Shown here: piece after piece, positions 18,442 to 27,563 of the stretch
How the letters are laid out: every line of letters starts with the position of its first letter
Numbering within the stretch: position 1 is the first letter of the stretch
Source of the DNA: Chitinophagales bacterium
GTDB taxonomy: Bacteria > Bacteroidota > Bacteroidia > Chitinophagales > UBA10324
Assembly (NCBI GenBank): GCA_025056305.1
Contig: JANWWJ010000018.1
Coordinates: forward strand, 1 to 64,000
Direction of reading: 5' to 3'
Length of the DNA: 64,000 nucleotides
The notes under the pieces: model-generated
Seen by the model: only the letters and a program-made list of their open reading frames with translations
What the model was told of the DNA's origin: nothing
The model's database searches: none
Position numbers and translations under genes: made by a program

Positions 18442-19755
18442 TTAACAGGCATCGGTCGCAATGCGCGTGGGCGAAGAGTGTTGGTAGCGCCGAATCACTG
18501 AACTTGGGGGATTGAAATAGCCGAATGCAAGCTGAGGAAATTCCTGGCGTATTCGTTGCAATAATTTTTTCATACCCAAAGCAGGGCCGGTTTCTTTCAG
18601 TTGAACTTTTTGCAAATACCAATCCGGATCGATGTTGAAATTCCGCCATTGAATCATCTTCAGGCCTGTTGTGCGGATCAGGTGGTGCAAAGCATGGTAT
18701 TCTGCTTCGGCGTCGGTAAGGCCTGGCAACACGAAGTAGTTGAGGGAAGTCCAGCCTCCATAGCGATGCACAATACGCAATGTTTCCACCACGTCGTCAA
18801 AACAATAGTTGTTCGGACGGTAGTATGCTTCGTACAGCCATCGCTGAGCACTGTTCATGCTGACGCGAATGCTGTTGAGTCCGGCTTCACATAAAGCGGC
18901 CACGGCCTCCGGCATGCTGCCATTGGTGTTGAGGTTGATGACTCCCCGGCTTGTTCGTTTGCGGATTTCTTTGATGCTTTCGCGGATGACTTCCCACATG
19001 AGCAGGGGCTCCCCCTCACAACCCTGGCCAAAACTGACCACCGCACATGGGGCATGCTGGAGATGAGAAACAGCTATTGCGGTAATTTCCTCGATGGTAG
19101 GTTTGAAATTGAGCCGCTGCTGACTCGCGGTTATGGTTTCTTGCTCGGGCTGAAAAGAGATGCAGCCAATACAGTTGCTGTTGCAGGCCGGTGAAACCGG
19201 TAAGGGGGCTTCATAGCGGCCCATAAAAAAGTTGCGTGCTGCCGGGCAACAATAGCGCGAAACGCAATTGTCGGCCAGATGGATAACTAATCGGTTATTG
19301 GGCTGTGCTTTTTTCCATCGCCGAATACCTTGCTGAATGGCAACCTTATCAAAGCCGTACGGATCTTGCCGGCGGTCAGGGTCTATGCGAATGGCCGGCA
19401 CATAGAAGTGCCTGCGCCGCCAGCCAACAGCACCATAGGCGAAGAGGGGAAGCACCGGCGCATCAGGTTCGCGCAAATACGACGACAAGTAAAAAAGCGT
19501 ATGTGCGGGTGCCACATGGGCAGCCACGGCAAATCCTTTTTCACAAATGCGGAACTGACCGGTTTGCGGATCCAGCCCAATTGGGCGCCGACCGGGCAGC
19601 ATAAACAAATCGCTGCCCTCCGGCAATGGGATAAGTTCATCGGCAGCAATTGCGACGGCATCGAAACCCGAGCGGCCCGTCATGAGCAGAGTGCGGTCTT
19701 CGCGGATTTCACCTTGTTCCGAAGCATAAACCAAATAAGGCAGGGCGTTGCTCAT
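18442..19755 (-). CDS. Radical SAM protein of unknown substrate
   Basis: A 437-residue radical S-adenosylmethionine enzyme with the cluster motif C191-x3-C195-x2-C198 in ACNSNCIGCIS, followed by SFGQGCEGEPLL (the GGE-like SAM-binding strand) and INLNTNGS. About 185 residues before the motif include a possible second metal site, ADNCVSRYCCPAAR. The reaction is not evident. The frame is open to 19917 but would run through the divergent promoter; ATG 19755 follows the exact -7 box at 19779-19786. It ends nine nt from the convergent peptidase gene. Confidence 0.85.
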   Translation of the reverse strand: MSNALPYLVYASEQGEIREDRTLLMTGRSGFDAVAIAADELIPLPEGSDLFMLPGRRPIGLDPQTGQFRICEKGFAVAAHVAPAHTLFYLSSYLREPDAPVLPLFAYGAVGWRRRHFYVPAIRIDPDRRQDPYGFDKVAIQQGIRRWKKAQPNNRLVIHLADNCVSRYCCPAARNFFMGRYEAPLPVSPACNSNCIGCISFQPEQETITASQQRLNFKPTIEEITAIAVSHLQHAPCAVVSFGQGCEGEPLLMWEVIRESIKEIRKRTSRGVINLNTNGSMPEAVAALCEAGLNSIRVSMNSAQRWLYEAYYRPNNYCFDDVVETLRIVHRYGGWTSLNYFVLPGLTDAEAEYHALHHLIRTTGLKMIQWRNFNIDPDWYLQKVQLKETGPALGMKKLLQRIRQEFPQLAFGYFNPPSSVIRRYQHSSPTRIATDAC

Positions 19756-19778
19756 GGCGCTGCAGGTGAGGCAAGCAT

Positions 19779-19786
19779 CAAAAGTA
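19779..19786 (-). promoter_or_regulatory. -7 box TACTTTTG for the radical SAM gene
   Basis: Exact TAnnTTTG match on the minus strand, ending 23 nt before ATG 19755. Confidence 0.6.
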
Positions 19787-19825
19787 GTCGATGCAAGCCT
19801 TTGGGAAAGAACAGGCGTGCGGCGA

Positions 19826-19833
19826 TAACTTTG
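19826..19833 (+). promoter_or_regulatory. -7 box TAACTTTG for the lipoprotein gene
   Basis: Exact TAnnTTTG match ending only four nt before ATG 19838, which predicts a leaderless mRNA. Confidence 0.65.
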
Positions 19834-19837
19834 AGGT

Positions 19838-20518
19838 ATGCGTTGGCTGCACGTCGCCATAGGAACGGTGGTGTTGTTGGCTTCCTGCAAACAAAGCCAC
19901 ATGGATCCTTTAGCCATCGACCGAAGTTATTTCCCCTTAAGCACGGGGCGGTATTGGATTTATGATGTCGATTCTATTGGATACTGGGGTTTTGCCGATT
20001 CGGTGATTATTTCATCATATCAAATTAGAGAAGATATTGATTCATTTTTTATCGATGAAACTGGTGGGCAGACTTATCGAATCGTTCGTAGTTTTCGAAG
20101 AAGCGAAGCAGATCCCTGGATTGCCACGGATGTATGGTCAGCCAACTATACAGCATCCACGGCAGAAAAAGTGGAGGAAAACCTGAGGTTTATCAAGCAG
20201 GTTTATCCGATTGCCGAGGGCAGAAAATGGTATGGGAACGCCTACATACAAACAGACAGTCCCTTGGTTTATCTGTCAGATTGGCTTTATCGTTATCGCG
20301 ACGTCCATCGGCCTTTTTCACTGGATGGGTTGCAGTTCGATTCTACCATAACGGTTATTCAAAAGGACCTACAAAACATCATCGAGCAGATTTATTATGA
20401 AGAAAAATATGCTCGAGGGGTAGGGCTCATTCGCAAGATTGAAAAGAACATCAGTACCCAGCCCGGAAAACCCTGGGATGGATTTGAAATCACCTACCGC
20501 CTGCGCGCGTATCAATGA
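19838..20518 (+). CDS. Hypothetical lipoprotein
   Basis: A 226-residue protein I do not recognise. The leader MRWLHVAIGTVVLLASC has a clean lipobox (lipidated C17), so it is probably anchored in the membrane. The body begins with YFPLSTGRYWIYDVDS, which resembles short Bacteroidota lipoproteins with a hydrophilic beta-rich fold. It has no sorting domain. It overlaps the end of the convergent S8 peptidase gene by seven nt. Confidence 0.75.
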   Translation: MRWLHVAIGTVVLLASCKQSHMDPLAIDRSYFPLSTGRYWIYDVDSIGYWGFADSVIISSYQIREDIDSFFIDETGGQTYRIVRSFRRSEADPWIATDVWSANYTASTAEKVEENLRFIKQVYPIAEGRKWYGNAYIQTDSPLVYLSDWLYRYRDVHRPFSLDGLQFDSTITVIQKDLQNIIEQIYYEEKYARGVGLIRKIEKNISTQPGKPWDGFEITYRLRAYQ

Positions 20519-22200
20519 CGCGTGGATTGTTTGATGAGCCGCAAAAGCTGAACGTGGCCTGCTCGTTGCAGGCGCAGTAAATAAGGCCCGTTTGCGGCGG
20601 TTTGCAAGGCATGAACGGGCAGGTAATTGAAGCCGGCTGCCAGGGAAAACTCAGCGGCGTAAATTTTTCTTCCGGTAATATCGTAAATTTCCATATTCAT
20701 GTCGAAAGCAGCTGTATCGTAGCTGAGTATACCGAAAGACGTGCTGAAGGGATTCGGATAGAGGAGGGGCTGATTGAGCTGCAAGGAGGCAGGCGCTTGT
20801 CCTGAAAGGATAAGGTCGGCTACAGCGAAGTTGGGCACCCCAAAGCCAAAGGAATCGTCGGGAGCAAAGGAGCGGCTGGCCGAGCGGCGGATGGCGTCCA
20901 GGATGACAGGTGGAGGAAGGTGGCGGTGTTTTTGCCAAAGGCAAGCGACCAAGCCAGCAACGATAGGATTGCTGAACGAGGTGCCGCTGCCTCGGTAAGT
21001 GATGCTGTTGGTACCGTTGAGCGAGGGGTCTTGCAAGGCCGGATCGATGACGCGCGTTTTGATGCCTAAGGCAACCACATCGGGTTTTATTCGGCCATCG
21101 GCAGTGGGGCCGCGAGAGCTGAAGGCGGTAATCGTGGCTGTGGAGTCGGTCGCTCCTACTGTAAGAATGCCGTCGGCATCGGCAGGAGCAGTGATGTAAT
21201 GCCAAGGATCTAACCCACTATTCCCGGCACTGCTGCACACGATCATGCCTCGCGTTGCGGCGATGCTTGCTGCGCGGCTCGAAAGAGCAGTTTGGCCATT
21301 CATGTCGGCATAAGAATAATCAAAAGCGGGATCGTCAAAAAGGCTGTAGCCTAAGGAAGACGAGATGATGTCCGCGCCCAAGCTGTCAGCCCGTTCGGCT
21401 GCTACAGCCCAATTGTGTTCCTCAATGGGGTATTCGGAATAAACATCTTCGGTTAAGAAAAGGTACACAGAGGCTTCAGGGGCTGTGCCGGTCATGACGT
21501 TGGGCAAGAATGCAGAAATAGTTGAGAGCACACTTGTTCCGTGAGTCGATCGGATATAGACGGAATCATTGCCATCTACGAAATTCCATGTGCCCAAAAC
21601 TTTTTGGTAGGCAAACAAAGAATCAAAAACGTCGAGGTATGGTGTATTGTACCAACCGGCATCCATCAGAGCGATGTGGATGTCGCGTCCCCGATAACCT
21701 GCCTGGTGCAGCACGTGACCATGCAACATGTGCAGTTGATGCCAGGCTAAGCCATAGGTATCGCTAGACCATGAAGAAGTGCTGTGCGGAAGTTTAGGTT
21801 CACTGGAGCGTGTTTTTTTTCGAGCTGCTATAGGTTGAGCGGAAACCACAAAAGGCAGAGCACGTACGGCAGCCAAAGCCATGGAGTCATCCGTTTCGAT
21901 GCAGACGGTGTTTAGCCACTTGCTGGCATAGCCCAGTCGGACACCCGTTTGGGCAATCTGCGCCAAATAATGGGGGTTGACGGGCAAGTCCAATTCATCA
22001 ATAGGAATGTTGTAGCGTTGACGACGCTCTAATGCTCGGCTCGATAAATATTGCTCTGGTTGGGTCAAACTATAGGGGCTATCGTTTTTGTCCGCTAATT
22101 GAACAATATAGTGACGATATGAAGAGGTCTGCGCATGGATTTGTTCAATCCACCAATAAAAAAAAATTAATGCTCCCAAACTTTTCAGCCAGGTGTGCAT
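20512..22200 (-). CDS. Subtilisin-like S8 peptidase with T9SS sorting domain
   Basis: A 562-residue secreted serine protease. A signal peptide (MHTWLKSLGALIFFYWWIEQ...) and a propeptide-like region precede the catalytic domain, which shows the triad: Asp in IALMDAGW, His in THGTSVLSTI and Ser in RGSGTSFSNPIVAG. The C-terminus is a T9SS type A sorting domain (QPLLYPNPFSTSFG, GFNYLPV, RLIKQS). A longer frame runs to 22395 but lacks a leader; ATG 22200 sits four nt after an exact -7 box. Confidence 0.92.
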   Translation of the reverse strand: MHTWLKSLGALIFFYWWIEQIHAQTSSYRHYIVQLADKNDSPYSLTQPEQYLSSRALERRQRYNIPIDELDLPVNPHYLAQIAQTGVRLGYASKWLNTVCIETDDSMALAAVRALPFVVSAQPIAARKKTRSSEPKLPHSTSSWSSDTYGLAWHQLHMLHGHVLHQAGYRGRDIHIALMDAGWYNTPYLDVFDSLFAYQKVLGTWNFVDGNDSVYIRSTHGTSVLSTISAFLPNVMTGTAPEASVYLFLTEDVYSEYPIEEHNWAVAAERADSLGADIISSSLGYSLFDDPAFDYSYADMNGQTALSSRAASIAATRGMIVCSSAGNSGLDPWHYITAPADADGILTVGATDSTATITAFSSRGPTADGRIKPDVVALGIKTRVIDPALQDPSLNGTNSITYRGSGTSFSNPIVAGLVACLWQKHRHLPPPVILDAIRRSASRSFAPDDSFGFGVPNFAVADLILSGQAPASLQLNQPLLYPNPFSTSFGILSYDTAAFDMNMEIYDITGRKIYAAEFSLAAGFNYLPVHALQTAANGPYLLRLQRAGHVQLLRLIKQSTRH

Positions 22201-22204
22201 GCCG

Positions 22205-22212
22205 CAAACATA
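22205..22212 (-). promoter_or_regulatory. -7 box TATGTTTG for the S8 peptidase
   Basis: Exact TAnnTTTG match on the minus strand, four nt from ATG 22200, which predicts a leaderless mRNA. Confidence 0.65.
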
Positions 22213-22290
22213 ATTCACGATGCGGCAGGTTCTTATGGCCAGATGGTTGTTTAGTTGGACGGTTGTAACTTCAAAACAGAAATTGACGCC

Positions 22291-24123
22291 ATGATCCGGT
22301 TGTTCATTTGGATTTGTGCATTGATGGCTGGCAGTGTGGTTTTGTGGGCCCAACAATCTTTTCGCGTGCCGCTCGGAGCCACCTGGACTGACCAACTTGG
22401 AGGTGAAGATTGGTTTCCCTCATTGGTTCGGTACCAACAAATCAACGACGAAGCAGGCAGTAGTGATGCCTTGACGATGCTTAAAGCAGAAGCGGAGCGG
22501 CGCTGGCCTTTGCGCGATAAGTTTTTAGCAGAGCCCCGGAACACTTTGGACAGTCTTTATGTGTGGAAGGGATTTCAAGGAAATGTCATGGGCAACAGTG
22601 TGCCCAACGATAACGACATAGCCGTAAGCACGACAGGCTACCTCATTTCCGTAATGAATACCTCAATATTTCGGTATGATCTCAATAAGGATTCGGCTCT
22701 GGGCAGTATTTCCTTACACTATTTTGCATCGCCTCTGGGCATCAACGCAGCCAAATATGATCCAAAAGTTATATACGATCCGATAGCCAATCGCTTCATC
22801 ATCGCTTTTCTAGCCGGCTTCCAGAGCGACAACACGCACATCATCCTGGCTTTTTCTTCATCCGATCATCCCAATGATCCGTGGTATTTGTATCGCCTGC
22901 CGGGCAATCCACTCAATGATGGTTTATGGAGTGATTTTCCCATGTTTGCCCTCACGGAACACGAGTTGTTCTTCACCATCAATCATTTGATGGACGACAG
23001 CTCGTGGCAGACGGGATGGCGGCGGACAGTTATCTGGCAAATTCGTAAAGCCGACGGTTATGCCGGCGATACATTATTAGCTGTGCTTCACGACACTATT
23101 CAATATCAGGGGCGACTGATACGCAATCTCTGTCCGGTGAAGGGAAGCACCGGATTTTACGGAAGAGAAATGTATTTCTTAAGTCAACGGAATATGGATG
23201 TGGTGAACGATACGTTCTTTCTGGTTCGCATCACCGATACCATTGGCTCTCCGCAAATGCAATTACAGGTGTGGGCTATTAAAAGTCCGAGCTCATATTT
23301 TTTCCCGGTTAACGCCGTGCAGCCCCATGTAACCAAACTGGCAACCAACGATTCGCGGGTTTTGGGTGCAGTATATCACGCTGGCACCATTCAGTTTGTT
23401 GGCAACACGACGGATACGGCCACGGGGCGCAGTGCGTTTTATCACGGCGTGCTTCGGGGGGTGCCCGACTCAATGGAACTTGACTTTCGCATCATCGGAC
23501 ACAGCGACTTGAGTTTTGGTTATCCTAACCTTGCCTACGTTGGAGATGGCAGTCCTGATGATCAACGATGCGTGATCATTGTGTTGCGGAGCTCTTCGAC
23601 CGTATTTCCCGGCTTTAGTGTTATGCTAACCGACGGGCAAGGACAATATTCTGCGTTGACTTCGGTGATCAATGGCCAAAGTTATCATTACGTGATTGCC
23701 GGCACCCAGCGATGGGGAGACTACACAGGTGCGCAGCGCAACTACGTCACCGGTGATCGTGTATGGGTGAATGGATCGTTTGCGACAATTTCCCACAAGA
23801 TCAATACCTGGATTGCGGATATCGGCTTAGAGCCGCCGGCCTCAGGTGTGCCGGCAAGTGCGGCAGCACAAACGCAGATTAAGATTTTGCCCAATCCTGC
23901 GCATGAGTTGTTGAACGTGTGGGTGGAATTGGATCGCCCTCAGCGTGCAGCATTTGAGTTGGTAAGTGCCGACGGGCGTTTCTATCGCCTGCTTTTGGAC
24001 GAGTATTTAAGGCCAGGCCGAAATGAGTTTTCATGTTCGGTCAGGCCTTTGCCTGCGGGAACCTACATTTTGCGGATCCGCACCCAGCATCAGGTTTTGG
24101 CTGAGAAGTTGATCGTAAAATAG
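22291..24123 (+). CDS. Large T9SS-secreted protein of unknown function
   Basis: A 610-residue protein with a signal peptide (MIRLFIWICALMAGSVVLWAQ) and a T9SS type A sorting domain at the end (IKILPNPAHELLNVW, GTYILRIRTQ, KLIVK). The middle reads like a beta-propeller or beta-sandwich (DIAVSTTGYLISVMNTSIF, RWGDYTGAQRNYV) but I cannot name a family. ATG 22291 is used because the leader begins there; the frame continues to 22255 without a hydrophobic leader. A poor box, TAACTTCA, lies near 22266. Confidence 0.82.
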   Translation: MIRLFIWICALMAGSVVLWAQQSFRVPLGATWTDQLGGEDWFPSLVRYQQINDEAGSSDALTMLKAEAERRWPLRDKFLAEPRNTLDSLYVWKGFQGNVMGNSVPNDNDIAVSTTGYLISVMNTSIFRYDLNKDSALGSISLHYFASPLGINAAKYDPKVIYDPIANRFIIAFLAGFQSDNTHIILAFSSSDHPNDPWYLYRLPGNPLNDGLWSDFPMFALTEHELFFTINHLMDDSSWQTGWRRTVIWQIRKADGYAGDTLLAVLHDTIQYQGRLIRNLCPVKGSTGFYGREMYFLSQRNMDVVNDTFFLVRITDTIGSPQMQLQVWAIKSPSSYFFPVNAVQPHVTKLATNDSRVLGAVYHAGTIQFVGNTTDTATGRSAFYHGVLRGVPDSMELDFRIIGHSDLSFGYPNLAYVGDGSPDDQRCVIIVLRSSSTVFPGFSVMLTDGQGQYSALTSVINGQSYHYVIAGTQRWGDYTGAQRNYVTGDRVWVNGSFATISHKINTWIADIGLEPPASGVPASAAAQTQIKILPNPAHELLNVWVELDRPQRAAFELVSADGRFYRLLLDEYLRPGRNEFSCSVRPLPAGTYILRIRTQHQVLAEKLIVK

Positions 24124-24125
24124 AA

Positions 24126-25355
24126 TTAAGCCGCAGCGATTTGAAAGCCGAGAATCCGGAGGTCATCCCAGAAAGAAGGATATGATTTGGTAACGACATT
24201 GGGATCATCGACGGTCACGGTCTGGCAACGCAGGCAAAGAGGAGCCAACGCCAGGGCCAAGCGGTGGTCCCTGTAGGTGCGGAAGCAGGGGTGCTCAGCG
24301 ACAAAGTTGCCGCGCAGGCTGATCTTTTCGCCATCACCTTCAAGGGTGATGTTGCATTTGCGCAACTCTGTGGCAAATGCTTCGGCACGGTTACTTTCCT
24401 TGTACATCAGATGATGTAAGCCAGTGAAATCGGTTGGTTGCGACAGACCGGCAGCCGTTGCAAACAGGGCGGGAGCCAGGTCGGGGTGATCGGAGAGGTA
24501 AAACGACAGCAGGGGTTTTGTAGGAGGTTCATGGGTTTTTCTGATCCGTAATCCTCTGCTTTCTTGTTCCGTTTGAACACCAAAGAGCTGCATGAAACAA
24601 GCTATAGCCGAATCACCCTGTATTGAGTTCAGCGAGAGCTGAGGGATGAGTACGTCTGCTTTTGAAGCCAGAGCAGCTATTTCAAACAAGTACGAAGCGG
24701 AACTCCAATCCGGCTCTATAAAGAAATCTTTAATATGATATTGCTGATGGGGGACGGTAAAAGTCAGGTTTTCTTGATGCACTTCCACGCCGAATTGATG
24801 CATCAGCTTTATGGTCATGTCGATGTAGGGGGCTGAAATGGGAGGCTGGCGAAGGTTCAGGATCAGGCCATCCGGCATGTTGGGAGCGATAAGCAGCAGT
24901 GCAGAAACGAACTGACTGCTGATGCGTGCGTTGACGGTTACGGATCCGCCGCGCAGGCGGCGACCACGGATGCGCAAAGGAGGAAAGCCCTTTTTGCCGG
25001 CGTAAGTAATGTCGGCTCCCAAGGCTTGCAAGGCCTCTACCAAATCGCCTATGGGACGCTCCAGCATGCGTGGGGTACCGGTGAGCAGATGATCTCCTGG
25101 TTGCATGGCCAGGTAGGCCGTCAAAAACCGAAAGACAGTGCCTGCATCACGTGCATCGATGGTGGGCTCAAGATGGTCAAGCAGCTTTTTAAGCAAAACA
25201 CTATCACCGGCATCGGGAAAATTGTCTAAATGAGCAGAAGTTCCGGCCAGGGCCTGCATCAGGAGAACCCGGTTGGCTATGCTTTTCGACCCGCGTAGCC
25301 ATATCGTTCCTTGAACTGCACCTTCAGGGCGCTGAATGCGCAGGCTGTGGCTCAT
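24126..25355 (-). CDS. aroA: 3-phosphoshikimate 1-carboxyvinyltransferase (EPSP synthase)
   Basis: AroA joins shikimate 3-phosphate and phosphoenolpyruvate, step six of the shikimate pathway. The 409-residue protein has the substrate-binding GSKSIANRVLLMQALAGTSA near residues 22-41, the DAGTVFRFLTAYLA motif, and YRDHRLALALAPL near the C-terminus. It is the last gene of the aromatic operon; its ATG overlaps the aroB stop by four nt (ATGA). The sequence is divergent enough that some usual residues vary (GSKS in place of GDKS), but the fold motifs are complete. Confidence 0.94.
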   Translation of the reverse strand: MSHSLRIQRPEGAVQGTIWLRGSKSIANRVLLMQALAGTSAHLDNFPDAGDSVLLKKLLDHLEPTIDARDAGTVFRFLTAYLAMQPGDHLLTGTPRMLERPIGDLVEALQALGADITYAGKKGFPPLRIRGRRLRGGSVTVNARISSQFVSALLLIAPNMPDGLILNLRQPPISAPYIDMTIKLMHQFGVEVHQENLTFTVPHQQYHIKDFFIEPDWSSASYLFEIAALASKADVLIPQLSLNSIQGDSAIACFMQLFGVQTEQESRGLRIRKTHEPPTKPLLSFYLSDHPDLAPALFATAAGLSQPTDFTGLHHLMYKESNRAEAFATELRKCNITLEGDGEKISLRGNFVAEHPCFRTYRDHRLALALAPLCLRCQTVTVDDPNVVTKSYPSFWDDLRILGFQIAAA

Positions 25356-26428
25356 TCTGAAGGCTGGGACTGTGGCGGAGCAATCAAAAATTGCAATGCT
25401 TCAATGATGGTTTGCTCCGGCACGCTGACATCAATTACGGGCTTGCCGGCTTTTCGCAACAACACGAATCTTACTTGGCCGTCGCGGTTCTTTTTATCCT
25501 GACGTAGAAAGCCCAGCACTTCTGGGATGTCTGCTTCGCCGATGAGAGGGTCAGGAAAATGCCGGCGTAGCAAAGCCACGGCTTGCTCGAAGGTTTTTGA
25601 TTTCAGACCACAACAGTGATGGCTTAAGTAAAGTTCGGCAATCATGCCTGCGGCAACACAAAAGCCGTGCAAGGGGTTGGTACGCCGGTGAAGCAACAAT
25701 CCCTCAATGGCATGCCCTAAGGTGTGCCCGAAATTGAGCACCTTCCGTTCGTGCCGCTCGTAAGGATCAGCCTCTGTGACCTTGAGTTTGGCTTTCACTG
25801 AACGTAGGATATAGGGTGTCCAGTCGGTTTGCTCGACGTCGTCAATATCGTGCAGTCGCTGCAACGCTTTTTTCCCGTGCAGCAAGGCATGCTTGATGAT
25901 TTCGGCAAAGCCGCTACGCAACTGTTCGGCGGGCAAGGTCTTAAGGAACTGGTGGTCATTGATGACAGCCACCGGGAATGCGAACACGCCTATCTGGTTT
26001 TTATAGTGCATGAAGTCCACACCCAGCTTTCCACCGTAGGCGGCGTCGGCCTGAGCCAGCAGGGTGGTGGGCATGTGCAGAAATGCTATGCCGCGCTTAT
26101 AGGTGGCGGCGGCAAAACCTCCCAGGTCACAAATCATACCTCCGCCCAGATTCACCAACAAAGCATGACGGTCAGCTCCTTTGAGGGTAAGTTGTTGCCA
26201 GATGTATTCGGCAGCCTGGAGGGTCTTATGCTGCTCACCGGCATAAACCTTTATCTCGTGTAATGGCCATTCGGCAGGCCAGTCTTGCAACAGCGCAGGG
26301 AGGCAGTGGGCCGAGGTGTTATCGTCGGTTAGCACAAACAACTTGCTATAGGACTGCCGCTGCAGCCAATGCTGCAGAAGTTCTGAAGCAGGGCCAAACA
26401 GGTAATTTGGTTTTCGGAATGGAATCAT
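25352..26428 (-). CDS. aroB: 3-dehydroquinate synthase
   Basis: AroB turns DAHP into 3-dehydroquinate using NAD and a divalent metal. The 358-residue protein carries NLGGGMICDLGGFAAATYKR, PTTLLAQADAAYGGK, RSGFAEIIKHALL and the metal-binding NFGHTLGHAIEG. ATG 26428 (MIPFRKPNYLFG) is preferred to 26449. A one-mismatch -7 box (TATCATTG on the minus strand, 26434-26441) ends five nt before it, so aroB may have its own promoter inside the operon. The gap to the upstream gene is 25 nt; overlap with aroA is four nt. Confidence 0.94.
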   Translation of the reverse strand: MIPFRKPNYLFGPASELLQHWLQRQSYSKLFVLTDDNTSAHCLPALLQDWPAEWPLHEIKVYAGEQHKTLQAAEYIWQQLTLKGADRHALLVNLGGGMICDLGGFAAATYKRGIAFLHMPTTLLAQADAAYGGKLGVDFMHYKNQIGVFAFPVAVINDHQFLKTLPAEQLRSGFAEIIKHALLHGKKALQRLHDIDDVEQTDWTPYILRSVKAKLKVTEADPYERHERKVLNFGHTLGHAIEGLLLHRRTNPLHGFCVAAGMIAELYLSHHCCGLKSKTFEQAVALLRRHFPDPLIGEADIPEVLGFLRQDKKNRDGQVRFVLLRKAGKPVIDVSVPEQTIIEALQFLIAPPQSQPSE

Positions 26429-26453
26429 GGCTGCAATGATAGCAGGCAAAAGG

Positions 26454-27563
26454 CTAAACTTTTACCTGTTCGGGTTGGTTCATCACCTGCTCCTGGGTGC
26501 GGATGGACTCTTCGTGAATCAATTCATAAATTTTTTTGATAAACTCTTTGTTCAAATCCAGTTGTTCAGCCAGATGCTGGACGCGGTTAAGAATTTCCTC
26601 CCAACGTTTTCGTTGAAAGACGACGACATGGTTTTCTTTTTTCCATTCACCGATCTGACGCGAGAGCTGCATGCGGCGGGCTAATTGTTCCACTAATTCA
26701 TCGTCAACTTCGTTGATGGCGCCCCGCAGCTCTTTGAGGCGCGATTGCCCATCGTCGGTCAGTGGCCTGCGAATCACCAGCTGTGATACGATTTCATAGA
26801 GTCGTTCGGGGGTAACCTGTTGTCGGGCATCGCTAAGGGCACGCAATGGATCGTGATGGGTTTCGATCATGAGTCCGTCGTAGTGGAGGTCCATGGCGCG
26901 TTGGGCTACATGGAAAGTAAGGCGGGTGTTGCCGCAAATATGGCTGGGATCACAAATGAGTGGAATGCCGGGGATCATGGTTTTGAGTTCCAGGGCAAAA
27001 TCCCATTGGGGCTGGTTTCGGTAGGCAGTGACCTGATAGGAATGAAACCCCCGGTGTATGGTTGCCAGCTTGCGCACCCCGGCGCGGTTAATGCGCTCCA
27101 AGGCCCCGATCCATAGCTGCAGATCAGGATAAGCCGGATTTTTTACCAACACCGGCACATCCGTGCCTCGAAGGGCTTCGGCCAGCTCCTGGACGGAAAA
27201 GGGGTTGACGGTGGTTCGGGCTCCGATCCACAGCAGGTCAATACCAGCCTTCAGGGCTTTTTCGACATGCATGGGCATGGCTACTTCGGTGGTCAGCAAT
27301 GCGCCGGTTTCTTCTTTTACGCGTTTCATCCAGTCCAAGCCAATGACGCCCACACCTTCGAAAGTGCCAGGACGCGTGCGGGGCTTCCAGAGGCCTGCGC
27401 GGAAGATGAAACGATTAAAGTATGAGCGGATACCGCGGGCTGTGCGCAGCAGCTGTTCCTCCGATTCAGCGCTGCAAGGCCCGGCAATAAGCAAGGGACG
27501 TTCAAAGCCCGGCAGCCATTGCTCCATGGGGATAAGATCCAGCTCCAGTTTTATCGATTTCAT
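26454..27563 (-). CDS. Bifunctional DAHP synthase / chorismate mutase
   Basis: A 369-residue fusion. The N-terminal domain (about 1-265) is a class I DAHP synthase of the KDO8P-synthase-like group, with LLIAGPCSAESEEQL, FRAGLWKPRTRPGTFEG and ICDPSHICGNT; it condenses PEP and erythrose 4-phosphate. The C-terminal domain (about 275-355) is an AroQ-type chorismate mutase, with LRGAINEVDDELVEQLARRM and KRWEEIL. It thus links entry and branch point of the pathway, usually allowing feedback control. ATG 27563 overlaps the pheA stop by four nt (ATGA); the longer frame to 27674 lies inside pheA. Confidence 0.93.
   Translation of the reverse strand: MKSIKLELDLIPMEQWLPGFERPLLIAGPCSAESEEQLLRTARGIRSYFNRFIFRAGLWKPRTRPGTFEGVGVIGLDWMKRVKEETGALLTTEVAMPMHVEKALKAGIDLLWIGARTTVNPFSVQELAEALRGTDVPVLVKNPAYPDLQLWIGALERINRAGVRKLATIHRGFHSYQVTAYRNQPQWDFALELKTMIPGIPLICDPSHICGNTRLTFHVAQRAMDLHYDGLMIETHHDPLRALSDARQQVTPERLYEIVSQLVIRRPLTDDGQSRLKELRGAINEVDDELVEQLARRMQLSRQIGEWKKENHVVVFQRKRWEEILNRVQHLAEQLDLNKEFIKKIYELIHEESIRTQEQVMNQPEQVKV

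Noticed and set aside
19330-19965. A 211-codon plus-strand frame opposite the radical SAM gene
   Set aside because: It runs through the promoter boxes and the lipoprotein start, and has no recognisable domain.
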